The notes beneath the pieces were generated by a model. The model saw only the letters and a program-made list of their open reading frames with translations. It made no database searches and had not been told where the DNA came from. A stretch of 64,000 bases of DNA. Origin: Xylanivirga thermophila. GTDB lineage: Bacteria; Bacillota; Clostridia; Caldicoprobacterales; Xylanivirgaceae. Positions 47,174 to 57,141 of the stretch are shown here, piece by piece (positions within the stretch are counted from its first letter, which is position 1; every line of letters starts with the position of its first letter). A program made the translations under genes and the position numbers. The stretch covers positions 172,976 through 236,975 of the forward strand of contig NZ_RXHQ01000001.1 in NCBI RefSeq assembly GCF_004138105.1, written 5' to 3'.

Positions 47174-49291
47174 TTATCTCTCCTCATATATATTTACTAA
47201 CTGAGTATCTGGATAGTAGTGTTTTATTATTTGGGAATATGAATATCCAATGAGGGTTAAGCCATAGGTGCCTTGCTGACTCATACCTACGCCATGGCCA
47301 TATCCACCTCCTACTATGGATATATTTGTAATATGACCATCGTTATTTCTATCTAAATCAATATACGCGAAAGCACTAGGCAGTATAGGGAAATCCTTCT
47401 TTATAGTATTATCATGACATTGTATTTCTATGGGCTTACCACCTTCGACATAGTTTACAGGCTTTAGAGTTTCGCGTATATTAAGTTCTTTTATTACTTT
47501 AAACACACCCTTAGTAGTAGTTATCTCTAGTTCCATAATGTTTCCACCCTGTCCTCGCTTTATTACCTGAAGGTTTAATAGTTTTCCTAAATCTTTAGGT
47601 ACTTCTTTTTGTATAAAAGTATCTTTATCTACTTTAGTTAGTATAAAAAAGGGTTGCCTCTGCTGCAGTAGGTGTAGCGTATTATCCAGTATAGCTTCTA
47701 GTTCTTCCCTTGAAAAAACAACATTCCATCGAAAAAATGGGGAAAATCTATCATAGGATTGTATATTTTTGTTATTTATGAATGCCCTGAAATTTTCTTC
47801 GTTATATAGACTAGGAGCATTACCAGGATATTGGGGTAGGGATATGAGGTATGGTACCTTATCACTTGGAAATTGATTTTGCTTATCGCTCCATACCTCG
47901 TGAAAATTGGCAGTATAACCGCAGGATGTTGAAAAAAAACGTGTATCGGCTATTTTGCCGTCAAATACAGGTACCATACCCCGTGTATCATTTACTGCCT
48001 GTATAGCTGAGGTCTGTTCTACTACATTATTATATACCTGACTAGCTACGCTGTCATCTACATGGGCACCAAATGGAGCAAACCCAGTGTTCAGAAGGGA
48101 ACGTATAGCATATGCCCGGGCAGCTATGGCCTGTACCTTTAATGCCTCTACACCAAAAGATACGGGCATTTCACTTGGTACCACCGCATATAGATATTCT
48201 TCTATATCCAATTCATTATTAACTATAAGGGCATCTTCAAATTTTGATATCTCTATTTTCCCACTATATAAATTTTTACTTTGATTTATACAAAAAGCGC
48301 CATCGTTATTATTAGAATATATATATATTCTACAGGGTGAGATATCTAACCTTCCACCATTTTTATATATTGCAATGCCTTCTGAGCTAGGTTTTAATAA
48401 CAATATATCTTCCTTATCAAATATATAATTTATAGGATGAATACTTGATTGGGTCTGTACTTCAAATGTATGGGTGCATTTTATTTTAACCTGGGGATGA
48501 ACAAGACTATTGGTGTCAGTGTTATTAAGTACTATACGAATTTCTGTCTTAGGTAGGTTGTCTTTATTTATTATGGCCATTTGCCCTTTCATATCAGGAT
48601 TGCAGTACAAATCAAAATCTTGGCTTCCTATAGGCAGAGTTTTTGAATCTCCGAATGTCCAAAAATCATTTAGTATGGGGATTTTACCCAGAAGTGTATC
48701 TTCTATAAAGCTGTCATTCATTGAAACTACTTTTGATATATGTATAGATTTAAGTGGACTAAAATTTATTATATGGTCTTCCAATAATAGTACAGATATG
48801 GGCTTGTTTATCTGTATTTGTTCCTTAGATGACTGCATACATACTATCTGTCCTTCGAATGTTTGCATGACTAACTCGGTCCAATTGTCTTTTCTACTTT
48901 TATTGGATAAGGGCAATGCACAAGGTACATAGGTTATACTAGGCAAAGATGTAATTACCCATTGCCTGTGCTGCTTTTCCAAAGTGATAGGAATATCTAT
49001 GGGATTGTCGTCAAAATATATGGTTACCCATATCTTTGTACATCCTTTTTCTGATTTTTGGCGTTTTAATATCTTATATCCCATGAAAGATGTTTTTCCC
49101 TTTCCAAAGCTTATAAATGGATGCTGTCTTATTTCCTTGGATATAAAAAGGGTATATTCTTCATTACCAGTGAAAAGCCGATTTAAAAATCTTTTTACCA
49201 CTTCTTTTTCAGCGTTTAATGCCTGATAAGACAAAAAAACTATGGCACAGGTGAGTATACATATAAAAAATATTAAGAACTGTTTGTTCAT
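47174..49291 (-). CDS. SpoIID/LytB-domain protein
   Basis: A 705-residue exported protein. An N-terminal signal-anchor (FLIFFICILTCAIVFLSYQAL) is followed by a long unassigned region of about 370 residues and a C-terminal SpoIID domain: VVPSEMPVSFGVEALKVQA (catalytic-type Glu), ARAYA, DTRGMVPVFDGK, and the GYGHGVGMSQQGTYG zinc/peptidoglycan segment. SpoIID is the lytic transglycosylase that drives engulfment; this protein is about twice as long as SpoIID, so a paralogue with an extra N-terminal domain is likely. GGAGGGATT precedes the ATG at 49291. It precedes cca by three bases. Confidence 0.85.
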   Translation of the reverse strand: MNKQFLIFFICILTCAIVFLSYQALNAEKEVVKRFLNRLFTGNEEYTLFISKEIRQHPFISFGKGKTSFMGYKILKRQKSEKGCTKIWVTIYFDDNPIDIPITLEKQHRQWVITSLPSITYVPCALPLSNKSRKDNWTELVMQTFEGQIVCMQSSKEQIQINKPISVLLLEDHIINFSPLKSIHISKVVSMNDSFIEDTLLGKIPILNDFWTFGDSKTLPIGSQDFDLYCNPDMKGQMAIINKDNLPKTEIRIVLNNTDTNSLVHPQVKIKCTHTFEVQTQSSIHPINYIFDKEDILLLKPSSEGIAIYKNGGRLDISPCRIYIYSNNNDGAFCINQSKNLYSGKIEISKFEDALIVNNELDIEEYLYAVVPSEMPVSFGVEALKVQAIAARAYAIRSLLNTGFAPFGAHVDDSVASQVYNNVVEQTSAIQAVNDTRGMVPVFDGKIADTRFFSTSCGYTANFHEVWSDKQNQFPSDKVPYLISLPQYPGNAPSLYNEENFRAFINNKNIQSYDRFSPFFRWNVVFSREELEAILDNTLHLLQQRQPFFILTKVDKDTFIQKEVPKDLGKLLNLQVIKRGQGGNIMELEITTTKGVFKVIKELNIRETLKPVNYVEGGKPIEIQCHDNTIKKDFPILPSAFAYIDLDRNNDGHITNISIVGGGYGHGVGMSQQGTYGLTLIGYSYSQIIKHYYPDTQLVNIYEER

Positions 49292-49383
49292 ATAATCCCT
49301 CCAGTATATAGATAACTGTATACGATTAATTCTATTATAGTATTGTCTATCTATATAATATATGGTAATAGGAATAAAAATAA

Positions 49384-49412
49384 TACTAGCATCTATTTTA
49401 GATGCTAGTATC
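49384..49412 (-). terminator. Intrinsic terminator of the ABC importer operon
   Basis: GATACTAGCATCT and AGATGCTAGTATT arms around a 4-base loop, then ATTTTTATT on the minus strand. The permease TAG stop lies within the first arm. Confidence 0.8.
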
Positions 49413-50229
49413 GTCCTTTGACATATTTTTTCTCTAACCATGCCACTCCTTTGTACATCAGGGCGGCTGCAATTGCTAGTATAAGAACACTGGCCATAAC
49501 AAGATCTAATTTAAAGACCTGACCACCATATACTATCAAATAACCTAAACCGGCCTTTGATACTAGGAATTCTCCTACTATTACACCTACCCATGACATA
49601 CCAACATTTATTTTTAAAGCGGATATTATGGTTGGTATGCTGGCAGGGAGCACGACTTTTTGTAATATTTGCCACTTTGAGGCTCCAAATGTCTTTAAAA
49701 GTTTTATTTTATCAGGACTTACTTCTAAAAATCCATTTAAAACGCTTATTATTGTAACTACTAAAGATATAAATAATGCCATGGCTATTATAGAACTAGG
49801 GCCAGCGCCTATCCATACTATTAATACCGGACCAAGGGCGACTTTCGGCAGACTATTTAATATAACCAGGTATGGGTCCAATACCTTGGCAGCAAAATCT
49901 GACCACCAAAGGAGGATGGCAATGACAGTACCGAGTACAGTACCTAGTACAAAACCTATAATAGTTTCCATAATAGTTACATATATATGGTGGAATAATT
50001 GCCCTTCCCGTGCTAGGTTATGAAGGGTTTTTATCATTCTTGAAGGCTGACTGGTAATAAATGGATCAATCCAACCTAGTCTGCCGGCGATCTCCCATAA
50101 TGCAAATATCACTACCAATATTGCGATTTGAGTTATGACTATCATTCTATTCCTTTGTTTAATCTTTTTCAGATAGGCTTCATGCTCCTTGGATATGGCA
50201 GTAATGTTATCTATATTTTTATTGTACAT
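49405..50229 (-). CDS. ABC transporter permease (SsuC/TauC/NMT1-type)
   Basis: A 274-residue permease of the BPD_transp_1 (CysTW) family with six membrane segments, beginning IVVIFALWEIAGRLGW and carrying the EAA-like coupling loop TFGASKWQILQKVVLPASIP. The family imports sulfonates, taurine, nitrate, thiamine precursors or similar solutes. It overlaps the ATPase gene by 11 bases and has GGAGC upstream. It is last in a binding protein-ATPase-permease operon. The N-terminus is unusually long (about 30 charged residues) before the first membrane segment. Confidence 0.9.
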   Translation of the reverse strand: MYNKNIDNITAISKEHEAYLKKIKQRNRMIVITQIAILVVIFALWEIAGRLGWIDPFITSQPSRMIKTLHNLAREGQLFHHIYVTIMETIIGFVLGTVLGTVIAILLWWSDFAAKVLDPYLVILNSLPKVALGPVLIVWIGAGPSSIIAMALFISLVVTIISVLNGFLEVSPDKIKLLKTFGASKWQILQKVVLPASIPTIISALKINVGMSWVGVIVGEFLVSKAGLGYLIVYGGQVFKLDLVMASVLILAIAAALMYKGVAWLEKKYVKGRY

Positions 50230-50992
50230 GTATATCCAGCTCCTCCCATATTTTATTGAAATATTGGCGGAATTCAGGAGCTTGACGGCATTTTATTGGA
50301 CTATGATCTTGACAGGTAAGATTTATGGTATGAATACTCTTTATCTTTGCCGGCCTTTTTGTAAGCACTATTACCCTGTCAGCCATAGATATAGCCTCTG
50401 CTATGTCATGGGTTACTAAGAGTGCTGTTTTGTTTTCCTTTTTTATAATAGTACCTACCTCATCTGACACTGCTAATCTAGTCTGATAATCTAATGCGGA
50501 GAATGGTTCATCTAAAAGGAGTATTTTAGGATCAATTGCTAAAGTTCTTATTAGAGCAACTCTCTGTCTCATTCCGCCGGAAAGTTGGTGAGGGTAGTGA
50601 TTTTTAAATTCTCCCAAGCCATAGATATCCAATAATTTGTTGACTTTATCTATATTTTGACTGGTGACCTTGTTTTGTATCTCAAGCCCTAGCATTACAT
50701 TTTGCCATATTGTACGCCATTCAAACAAATGGTCCTGCTGTAGCATATAACCAACTAGAGGGGAAGGGCCATTTACTTTTTTCCCATCTACATACACATC
50801 TCCGGATGTAGGAGCTATAAGTCCGGCAATTAACGAGAGTATAGTGGTTTTGCCACAGCCGCTAGGACCTACTATTCCTATAAATTCTCCCGCCTCAACA
50901 TTGAACGATATTTTCTCAAGTGTCTTGGTTTCTCCTTCAAGACTATGATAAGTCATTGAAACATCATCAAAACTCACTATACCTTTTGCCAT
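50219..50992 (-). CDS. ABC transporter ATP-binding protein (SsuB/TauB-type)
   Basis: A 257-residue ATPase. Walker A is GPSGCGKTT (about 40-48), the Q-loop follows as MLQQDHLFEWRTI, the signature is LSGGMRQRVALIR and Walker B is ILLLDEPFSALD, with VTHDIAEA as the H-loop. It is the nitrate/sulfonate/taurine subclass. It powers import through the permease encoded downstream with an 11-base overlap, and follows the binding-protein gene by 12 bases. Confidence 0.95.
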   Translation of the reverse strand: MAKGIVSFDDVSMTYHSLEGETKTLEKISFNVEAGEFIGIVGPSGCGKTTILSLIAGLIAPTSGDVYVDGKKVNGPSPLVGYMLQQDHLFEWRTIWQNVMLGLEIQNKVTSQNIDKVNKLLDIYGLGEFKNHYPHQLSGGMRQRVALIRTLAIDPKILLLDEPFSALDYQTRLAVSDEVGTIIKKENKTALLVTHDIAEAISMADRVIVLTKRPAKIKSIHTINLTCQDHSPIKCRQAPEFRQYFNKIWEELDIHVQ

Positions 50993-51004
50993 ACTATCAC
51001 CTTT

Positions 51005-51988
51005 CTATTTTATAAATTCATTGGTGACCACATCATCAAAGGGTGCCCTTTTATCAAGTACTCCTGCCATCTCGATTATATCCTGGAGATGGTTAAATGA
51101 ATCTTCTGTCATTTCAGGTGTACTGGGCCAGGTATCTTGTTGTTTGTACCTTTCAACTACTTTGGTCAAAAGTTCAATATCGGAATCTGGAAATGAAGGC
51201 TTTATTATCTCCGCAATTTCTTCTGCGCTATGGGAGTGAACATATTCTAATCCTTTGGATATACCCTTTGTAAAACGGGTTATCAAATCCTTGTTTTTGT
51301 TTATATAACTCTTTTTAGCTGTATATGCCGTGTAGGGTACATTACCAGCGGCTGCACCTACAGATGCTACTATATATCCTGAGCCTTCCATTTCTATCAT
51401 GGAAGCAGTGGGCTCAAATAATGTTACATAATCTTCTGTTCCACCTGTAAAAGCCCCAGCCATTAGATTAAATTGAACATTGGTTAGCACTTCTACATTT
51501 TCTCCAGGTACTAGACCATAGTTTTTAAGTACAAACTCCAATGTCATCTCGGGTACTCCGCCTTTTCGTCCTCCTATGATGGTTTTATCCTTAAGATTTT
51601 CCCATTCAAAATCCGGTTCAGGTTCCCGCCCTACTAAAAAAGAACCGTCTTTTTGAGTTAGCTGTGCAAATACTACGGGATGATCCTCTTTTCCTTCGTT
51701 ATACACATAGATAGAGGCTTCCGGTCCCATAAATCCTATATCTGCCTGATTCGAAAGTACTGCTGTCATGACCTTGTCAGCACCCCCGCCATTTGTTAGT
51801 TCTATCTCTATGTCTTGTTCTTTGAAGTAGCCGTTATTTATAGCTACGTATTGTGGGGCATAGAAGATAGAATGGGTAACCTCACAGAGCCTGATTTTAT
51901 CTACTTTTTGTTTACCACAAGCCGTGGATAGTATTATCAATGCAAAAATTAAAATTACTATACTGCAAAGGGATACTATTTTTTTCAT
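51005..51988 (-). CDS. NMT1/SsuA-type substrate-binding lipoprotein
   Basis: A 327-residue solute-binding protein. The signal sequence ends in LSTACGKQ, a lipobox with the lipid-modified Cys. KIRLCEVTHSIFYAPQYVAI and the ADKVMTAVLSNQADIGFMGP strand are typical of the NMT1/THI5-like family. AAGGAGG eight bases upstream selects the ATG at 51988; seven codons more are open upstream. Substrate candidates are aromatic/aliphatic sulfonates, taurine or pyrimidine precursors; no thiamine riboswitch is seen upstream, which speaks weakly against a thiamine role. Confidence 0.9.
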   Translation of the reverse strand: MKKIVSLCSIVILIFALIILSTACGKQKVDKIRLCEVTHSIFYAPQYVAINNGYFKEQDIEIELTNGGGADKVMTAVLSNQADIGFMGPEASIYVYNEGKEDHPVVFAQLTQKDGSFLVGREPEPDFEWENLKDKTIIGGRKGGVPEMTLEFVLKNYGLVPGENVEVLTNVQFNLMAGAFTGGTEDYVTLFEPTASMIEMEGSGYIVASVGAAAGNVPYTAYTAKKSYINKNKDLITRFTKGISKGLEYVHSHSAEEIAEIIKPSFPDSDIELLTKVVERYKQQDTWPSTPEMTEDSFNHLQDIIEMAGVLDKRAPFDDVVTNEFIK

Positions 51989-52079
51989 GATTTGACCTCC
52001 TTGATACACTTCACTAATACTTTATAATATTCCGATAAATTAAAAATGTGCAAATGGCAAAAATCATGAAAAAATGGGG

Positions 52080-52108
52080 ATGACATTTCTGGAGATGTAT
52101 GCTATAAT
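52080..52108 (+). promoter_or_regulatory. Promoter of the tRNA-Thr/tRNA-Pro unit
   Basis: ATGACA (52080-52085), 17-base spacer, TATAAT (52103-52108), 23 bases before the first tRNA. Confidence 0.65.
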
Positions 52109-52131
52109 AACTAACTGTACGCAACATAAGT

Positions 52132-52207
52132 GCCAACGTGGCTCAGCTGGTAGAGCAGCAGTTTCGTAAACTGCGGGTCAGGGGTTCGAGTCCCCTCGTT
52201 GGCTCCA
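52132..52207 (+). tRNA. tRNA-Thr (anticodon CGT)
   Basis: A 76-base cloverleaf: acceptor GCCAACG/CGTTGGC, D arm, anticodon stem GCAGT/ACTGC with loop TTCGTAA giving anticodon CGT (reads ACG), T arm with GGTTCGAGTCC, and encoded CCA after T discriminator. Confidence 0.95.
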
Positions 52208-52212
52208 TTTGT

Positions 52213-52289
<77 letters not shown>

Positions 52290-52296
52290 TTTTGTA

Positions 52297-52324
52297 TTGA
52301 CAGATAGATTAATTAGGTTATAAT
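52297..52324 (+). promoter_or_regulatory. Promoter of the valS T-box leader
   Basis: TTGACA (52297-52302), 16-base spacer, TATAAT (52319-52324). Confidence 0.75.
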
Positions 52325-52354
52325 ATTTTATAAAAGGGATATTCATATATTTAT

Positions 52355-52591
52355 GGCTATGAAAAAGAGGAGTACATCACATATAGCTAAAGAGAGGAAG
52401 ATCCATAGGCTGAGAGATTTTCTAGTGAACGATGGATGGAATGTCGCTTTTGAGCTTTTTGGCTGAAATTGGTTAGGCCAAAACGGGTAATGCCGTTATA
52501 CAATGGGAGCGTTTGTATATATTTATGTACAAAAATTAAGGTGGTAACGCGGAGTAAGTCTTCGTCCTTTTAAAAGGATGGAGGCTTTTTT
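52355..52591 (+). promoter_or_regulatory. T-box riboswitch, valine-specific
   Basis: The T-box itself, AAGGTGGTAACGCGG, is at 52538-52552 and the competing terminator follows. Stem I lies upstream with an AGAGAGG segment and, in the GAATGTCGC bulge, the probable specifier GTC (Val). The leader precedes a small membrane protein gene and valS. Uncharged tRNA-Val should stabilise the antiterminator. Boundaries are approximate. Confidence 0.88.
52556..52591 (+). terminator. T-box leader terminator
   Basis: AAGTCTTCGTCCTTTT (52556-52571) pairs with AAAAGGATGGAGGCTT through several G-T pairs, ending in a T-run. Confidence 0.85.
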
Positions 52592-52616
52592 AGTTTTTGC
52601 TGATTGGGGGGATTAT

Positions 52617-52820
52617 ATGACCAAGAGAATACTCCCGGTGAATAAGGTGGGTATATGCATGATGGTTCTGGCACTTTTTTTAGGATATGGCTCTAAGTTT
52701 ATAACGCAACGGGTTTTAAATCTTGAGGGGGATAGTGCAGTAAAGATAAATATTGGATTAAAAATTGCAGGCAATATTTTTGCCATATTGGGGATGCTTA
52801 AGATATTTGGAATTCTATAA
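52617..52820 (+). CDS. Small two-segment membrane protein ahead of valS
   Basis: A 67-residue protein starting [19 protein letters not shown] with two hydrophobic segments (about 11-30 and 45-65) around a loop with [10 protein letters not shown]. The start is the ATG at 52617 after GGGGGGATT; the in-frame ATG at 52578 lies in the terminator stem. It sits inside the T-box-controlled unit and is followed 14 bases later by valS, so it should be induced by valine shortage. No family was recognised. Confidence 0.65.
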   Translation: MTKRILPVNKVGICMMVLALFLGYGSKFITQRVLNLEGDSAVKINIGLKIAGNIFAILGMLKIFGIL

Positions 52821-52834
52821 AGGAGGTTTTATTT

Positions 52835-55492
52835 ATGAGTCAAGAAGAGATCATTGCTAAAACGTATGATCCTAAACAGGTAGAGGATAGGCTATATAAT
52901 ACATGGATGGAGAAAGGGTATTTTGGAGCAGAAGTAGATAAGGATAAGGAACCATTTTGCATTGTTATTCCTCCACCGAATATTACGGGACAGCTGCATA
53001 TGGGGCATGCCCTTGACAATACACTGCAAGACATCATAATAAGATGGAAGAGAATGCAGGGTTATAGCACGCTGTGGCTGCCTGGTACCGACCATGCAAG
53101 CATTGCTACGGAAGTAAAAATTGTAGAGAGTCTTGCAAAAGAGGGTAAGACTAAGAATGATCTAGGTCGTGAAGAGTTTTTAAACAGGGCATGGACATGG
53201 AAGGATCAATATGGGGGGCGTATAGTAGATCAGCTCAAAAAGATGGGATCTTCCCTTGACTGGTCTAGGGAACGTTTTACTATGGATGAAGGGTGTAACA
53301 AGGCTGTTGTAGAGGTATTTGTTAAACTGTATGAAAAGGGACTTATCTACAGGGGTGACCGGATAATAAACTGGTGCCCTGAATGTAAAACAGCCCTGTC
53401 AGATGCAGAGGTTGAATATGAGGAGGCTGAAGGAAAGTTTTGGTATGTAAACTATCCTGTAAAGGATGGGGAAGATATGGTAACTATAGCTACCACCCGT
53501 CCAGAGACCATGCTGGGAGATACTGCAGTTGCTGTTAATCCGAAGGATAAAAGGTATGCCCATCTAATAGGCAAGACTGTTATATTGCCGTTGGTAAATA
53601 GGGAGATACCTGTAGTTGCCGATGATTATGTAGATATGGAATTTGGTACAGGTGTGGTAAAAATAACTCCCGCCCATGACCCAAATGACTTTGAAGTAGG
53701 TCTGCGCCATAAATTGCCCATGATTAGGGTAATGAATGATGACGGGAGTATGGCTGATAACGCCGGTAAGTATGCGGGATTGGACAGATATGAAGCTAGG
53801 CGAGCCATAGTAGAGGATTTAGAATCCATAGGACTCCTTGTAAAAATAGAATCACACAATCATAATGTAGGCCATTGCTATAGATGCAATACGGTTGTTG
53901 AACCTATAATATCAAAGCAGTGGTTTGTAAAGATGGAGCCTTTAGCCCAGCCTGCTATTGAAGCAGTAAAAAAAGGTGAGGTAAAGTTTGTACCTGAACG
54001 ATTTGAAAAGATATATTTCAATTGGATGGAGAATATAAGGGATTGGTGTATATCCAGGCAGCTCTGGTGGGGTCACCGCATACCTGCATATTACTGCGAA
54101 GAATGCGGTGAGATGGTAGTGGCTAAGGAAATACCAAAGGTTTGTCCTAAGTGTGGTAAAAATGCATTTAAGCAGGATGAGGATGTTTTGGATACATGGT
54201 TTAGTTCTGCACTCTGGCCTTTTTCGACATTGGGATGGCCAGATGATACTGAGGATCTTAGGTATTTCTATCCTACCAGTATGTTGGTAACCGGATACGA
54301 TATAATATTTTTCTGGGTAGCCAGGATGATATTCTCAGGTATTGAGCATATGGGTGAGGTACCCTTTAGTCATGTATTGATACATGGCATAGTACGGGAT
54401 TCTGAAGGTCGTAAGATGAGTAAATCCCTTGGCAATGGTATAGATCCATTGGAGGTAATAGATAAATATGGTGCAGATGCACTAAGATTTAGTCTTATAA
54501 TGGGTAACTCACCTGGTAATGATATGAGATTCTATTGGGAAAAGGTAGAATCCAGTCGAAATTTTGCAAATAAGATTTGGAATGCTTCAAGGTTTGTACT
54601 TATGAATTTGCGAAATTTTAATATTACAAATCCTAAACAGGGTAATCTGGAACTACCCGATAAGTGGATAATAAGCAAATATAATAAGCTGGCGGGAGAA
54701 GTTACTGAGAATCTTGAAAAATTTGAGCTAGGTATAGCAGTCCAGAAGTTATATGACTTTATATGGAGTGAATTCTGCGACTGGTATATAGAACTGGTAA
54801 AACCAAGGCTGTATGGGCAGGATGACGAGGCGAGAGAAACTGCTATGTATACATTGACATATGTATTGTCAAATACTTTAAAATTGCTTCATCCGTTTAT
54901 GCCGTTTATTACCGAGGAAATATGGCAGTACCTGCCACATGAAGGGGAAAGCATAATGATATCTAATTGGCCTATTGCAAATGCTAGTGAGATAGATGAA
55001 CAAGCGGAAGGACAGATGGAGTCCATAATGGAAATTATAAAAAGTGTACGAAATATAAGGGCAGAGATGGAAGTAGCACCATCAAAGCCGGCGAAGATAA
55101 TACTGATTCCATCTTCTGAATATATGGATATATTTAGTAGTGAAAAGATATATATCGAAAAATTGGCTAATGCATCTGAGGTAATTATAAAGGCAGAGAA
55201 AACAGGTATACCAGAGACGGCAGTTTCAGCAGTAGCTTCCAAGGCGGAGATATTTATGCCTATAGAGGATCTTATAGATTTTGATAAGGAAATGGATAGG
55301 CTGCTAAAGGAAAGGGATAGGCTTGAGAAGGAACTAGCTAGGGCCAATGGCAAGCTATCCAATCGAAATTTTGTGGAAAAGGCACCAGCTAATATAGTTG
55401 AAGAAGAACGGGGTAAATTGGTAAAGTATAAGGATATGATGGATAAGGTACTTGGACAGATTGAGCATCTAAAAAATATGATGGGGAAATAA
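52835..55492 (+). CDS. valS: Valyl-tRNA synthetase
   Basis: Charges tRNA-Val. The 885-residue class I synthetase has the HIGH-type motif in [15 protein letters not shown], the editing domain ([18 protein letters not shown]), the KMSKS motif in [14 protein letters not shown] and a C-terminal coiled-coil arm beginning about residue 815 ([18 protein letters not shown]). AAAGGAGG precedes the ATG. It is under the T-box leader with a GTC specifier, and folC follows three bases later. Confidence 0.97.
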   Translation: MSQEEIIAKTYDPKQVEDRLYNTWMEKGYFGAEVDKDKEPFCIVIPPPNITGQLHMGHALDNTLQDIIIRWKRMQGYSTLWLPGTDHASIATEVKIVESLAKEGKTKNDLGREEFLNRAWTWKDQYGGRIVDQLKKMGSSLDWSRERFTMDEGCNKAVVEVFVKLYEKGLIYRGDRIINWCPECKTALSDAEVEYEEAEGKFWYVNYPVKDGEDMVTIATTRPETMLGDTAVAVNPKDKRYAHLIGKTVILPLVNREIPVVADDYVDMEFGTGVVKITPAHDPNDFEVGLRHKLPMIRVMNDDGSMADNAGKYAGLDRYEARRAIVEDLESIGLLVKIESHNHNVGHCYRCNTVVEPIISKQWFVKMEPLAQPAIEAVKKGEVKFVPERFEKIYFNWMENIRDWCISRQLWWGHRIPAYYCEECGEMVVAKEIPKVCPKCGKNAFKQDEDVLDTWFSSALWPFSTLGWPDDTEDLRYFYPTSMLVTGYDIIFFWVARMIFSGIEHMGEVPFSHVLIHGIVRDSEGRKMSKSLGNGIDPLEVIDKYGADALRFSLIMGNSPGNDMRFYWEKVESSRNFANKIWNASRFVLMNLRNFNITNPKQGNLELPDKWIISKYNKLAGEVTENLEKFELGIAVQKLYDFIWSEFCDWYIELVKPRLYGQDDEARETAMYTLTYVLSNTLKLLHPFMPFITEEIWQYLPHEGESIMISNWPIANASEIDEQAEGQMESIMEIIKSVRNIRAEMEVAPSKPAKIILIPSSEYMDIFSSEKIYIEKLANASEVIIKAEKTGIPETAVSAVASKAEIFMPIEDLIDFDKEMDRLLKERDRLEKELARANGKLSNRNFVEKAPANIVEEERGKLVKYKDMMDKVLGQIEHLKNMMGK

Positions 55493-55495
55493 TAT

Positions 55496-56788
55496 ATGAA
55501 CTATGAGCAGGCTTTAAGCTATATTCATGGTATGCCCAAATTGGGACACCAAAAGAATTTGGAGTATATGAATAGACTTTTGGATAGATTAGGAAAGCCT
55601 CAAAGGGCATTTAAATGCATCCATGTTGCAGGTACCAATGGAAAAGGCTCTGTAACCGCCATGATAGGCAATATATTGATATCAGCCGGTTACAAGGTGG
55701 GAATGTTTATATCACCATTTTTAGAGGAGTTTACCGAACGGATACAGATAGGTCTTAATCCCATACCTAAGGAAGAGCTGTGCAGTATTACTGAGCAGGT
55801 GAAGAAAGAAGTGGATTATCTAAATGGGCAGGGGATTTATTTCAATGAATTTGCCATTATAACCTCCATAGGCTTTGTATATTTTGCAAGGCATAATGTA
55901 GATTTTGCTGTGGTGGAGGTAGGGCTAGGCGGGAGGCTAGACTCTACAAATGTGATAGATCCAATGGTTTCCGTTATTACCTCAATAAGCTATGATCATA
56001 TGCATATATTAGGGAATACCCTTGAGGCCATAGCTTTTGAAAAGGCTGGTATAATAAAAAAATCTAGACCGGTAGTTGTATATCCCCAACAGGAGGGTGT
56101 AATGTCTGTAATATCCGATGTAGGAAAGCAACGTAATGCACCTATAATACCTGTAGATATTAAAAATATTAAAGAGGTGTCATTAGAAATTGAGCGCCAA
56201 GTCTTTGATTTTACGTTTTATGATAAAATCTATAAAAATATAGTGCTCCATCTTTCAGGACATCATCAAGTATTAAATGCTGCGACTGCCCTTACATGCA
56301 TTATGCTTCTACAGAAGCAGGGGATTGATATACCAGATAAGGCGGTATATGATGGTATGGCGCATGTGAGATGGCCTGGTAGGTTGGAGCTTGTAAGGCG
56401 AAGGCCGGATATAATATTAGATGGAGCTCATAATCCTTCAGGGGCGGCTGTGCTTTCCGATGCAATAAGGGCATATTACAAAGGCAGACGGATAATATTG
56501 ATCATAGGTATATTGAAGGATAAGGCAGTGGATGATATATTATCCAATGTATGTCCTTTGGGAGATTATATAATTGCAACTGCTCCTGATAATCCAAGGG
56601 CCCTATTGCCTGAAGAATTGGGTCATAGGGCATTTAAATACTGTAAAAATGTAGTGTATATAGAGGGCATTAATTTAGCCATTGAGAAAGCCCTTGAGAT
56701 TGCTACGCCCGAACACCTAATACTCATATGCGGTTCCTTATATCTCGTAGGTGAAGCGAGAAGCATACTAAAAAAATATAATGAATGA
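55496..56788 (+). CDS. folC: Folylpolyglutamate synthase/dihydrofolate synthase
   Basis: Adds glutamates to folates. The 430-residue protein starts MNYEQALSYIHGMPKLG and shows the family P-loop AGTNGKGSVTAMI (about 45-57), GMFISPFLEEFTERI, the VEVGLGGRLDSTN segment and the C-terminal DGAHNPSGA motif. A GGGGA site 9 bases upstream lies in the end of valS, so the two are cotranscribed, a common arrangement in Firmicutes. Polyglutamylated folates are needed for the purN and purH reactions encoded in this window. Confidence 0.95.
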   Translation: MNYEQALSYIHGMPKLGHQKNLEYMNRLLDRLGKPQRAFKCIHVAGTNGKGSVTAMIGNILISAGYKVGMFISPFLEEFTERIQIGLNPIPKEELCSITEQVKKEVDYLNGQGIYFNEFAIITSIGFVYFARHNVDFAVVEVGLGGRLDSTNVIDPMVSVITSISYDHMHILGNTLEAIAFEKAGIIKKSRPVVVYPQQEGVMSVISDVGKQRNAPIIPVDIKNIKEVSLEIERQVFDFTFYDKIYKNIVLHLSGHHQVLNAATALTCIMLLQKQGIDIPDKAVYDGMAHVRWPGRLELVRRRPDIILDGAHNPSGAAVLSDAIRAYYKGRRIILIIGILKDKAVDDILSNVCPLGDYIIATAPDNPRALLPEELGHRAFKYCKNVVYIEGINLAIEKALEIATPEHLILICGSLYLVGEARSILKKYNE

Positions 56789-56841
56789 TTGTCTAGTTGT
56801 TATCATACAATATTATATACCCATGGAAAAAGGAATGATGT

Positions 56842-57078
56842 ATGATGCAATTGGATGTGGAAAACATGGACGATAAAACCCTTAAAAAGGCAATAGTAGA
56901 AGCAAAAGATAAATGGAGAGCTTCTGGTGATGGGATTGTATCTGATATTCTAAAGGAAGAGTATGAATGTCTCTTAAAGGAAGCAAAAAAACGTAATTTG
57001 ACTTTGAGTCGCGAAGAACTTTTAGATTTTATACTTTCTTCCTGTCCTCAAAAATCATGGTTTAAGACTTCTCGTTAG
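56842..57078 (+). CDS. Unknown 78-residue protein
   Basis: A charged, mostly helical protein (LKKAIVEAKDKWRASGDGIV; ECLLKEAKKRNLTLSREELL) ending in SCPQKSWFKTSR. No family was recognised and no signal or membrane segment is visible. AAAAAGGA lies before two adjacent ATG codons; either could be used. It follows folC by 53 bases and probably has its own short transcript or shares that of folC. Confidence 0.5.
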   Translation: MMQLDVENMDDKTLKKAIVEAKDKWRASGDGIVSDILKEEYECLLKEAKKRNLTLSREELLDFILSSCPQKSWFKTSR

Positions 57079-57141
57079 TACATTTTGCATCTCCCTGCCA
57101 TATAATGAATTAACATTATTTGCGTAGGGGGATGCCTATAT

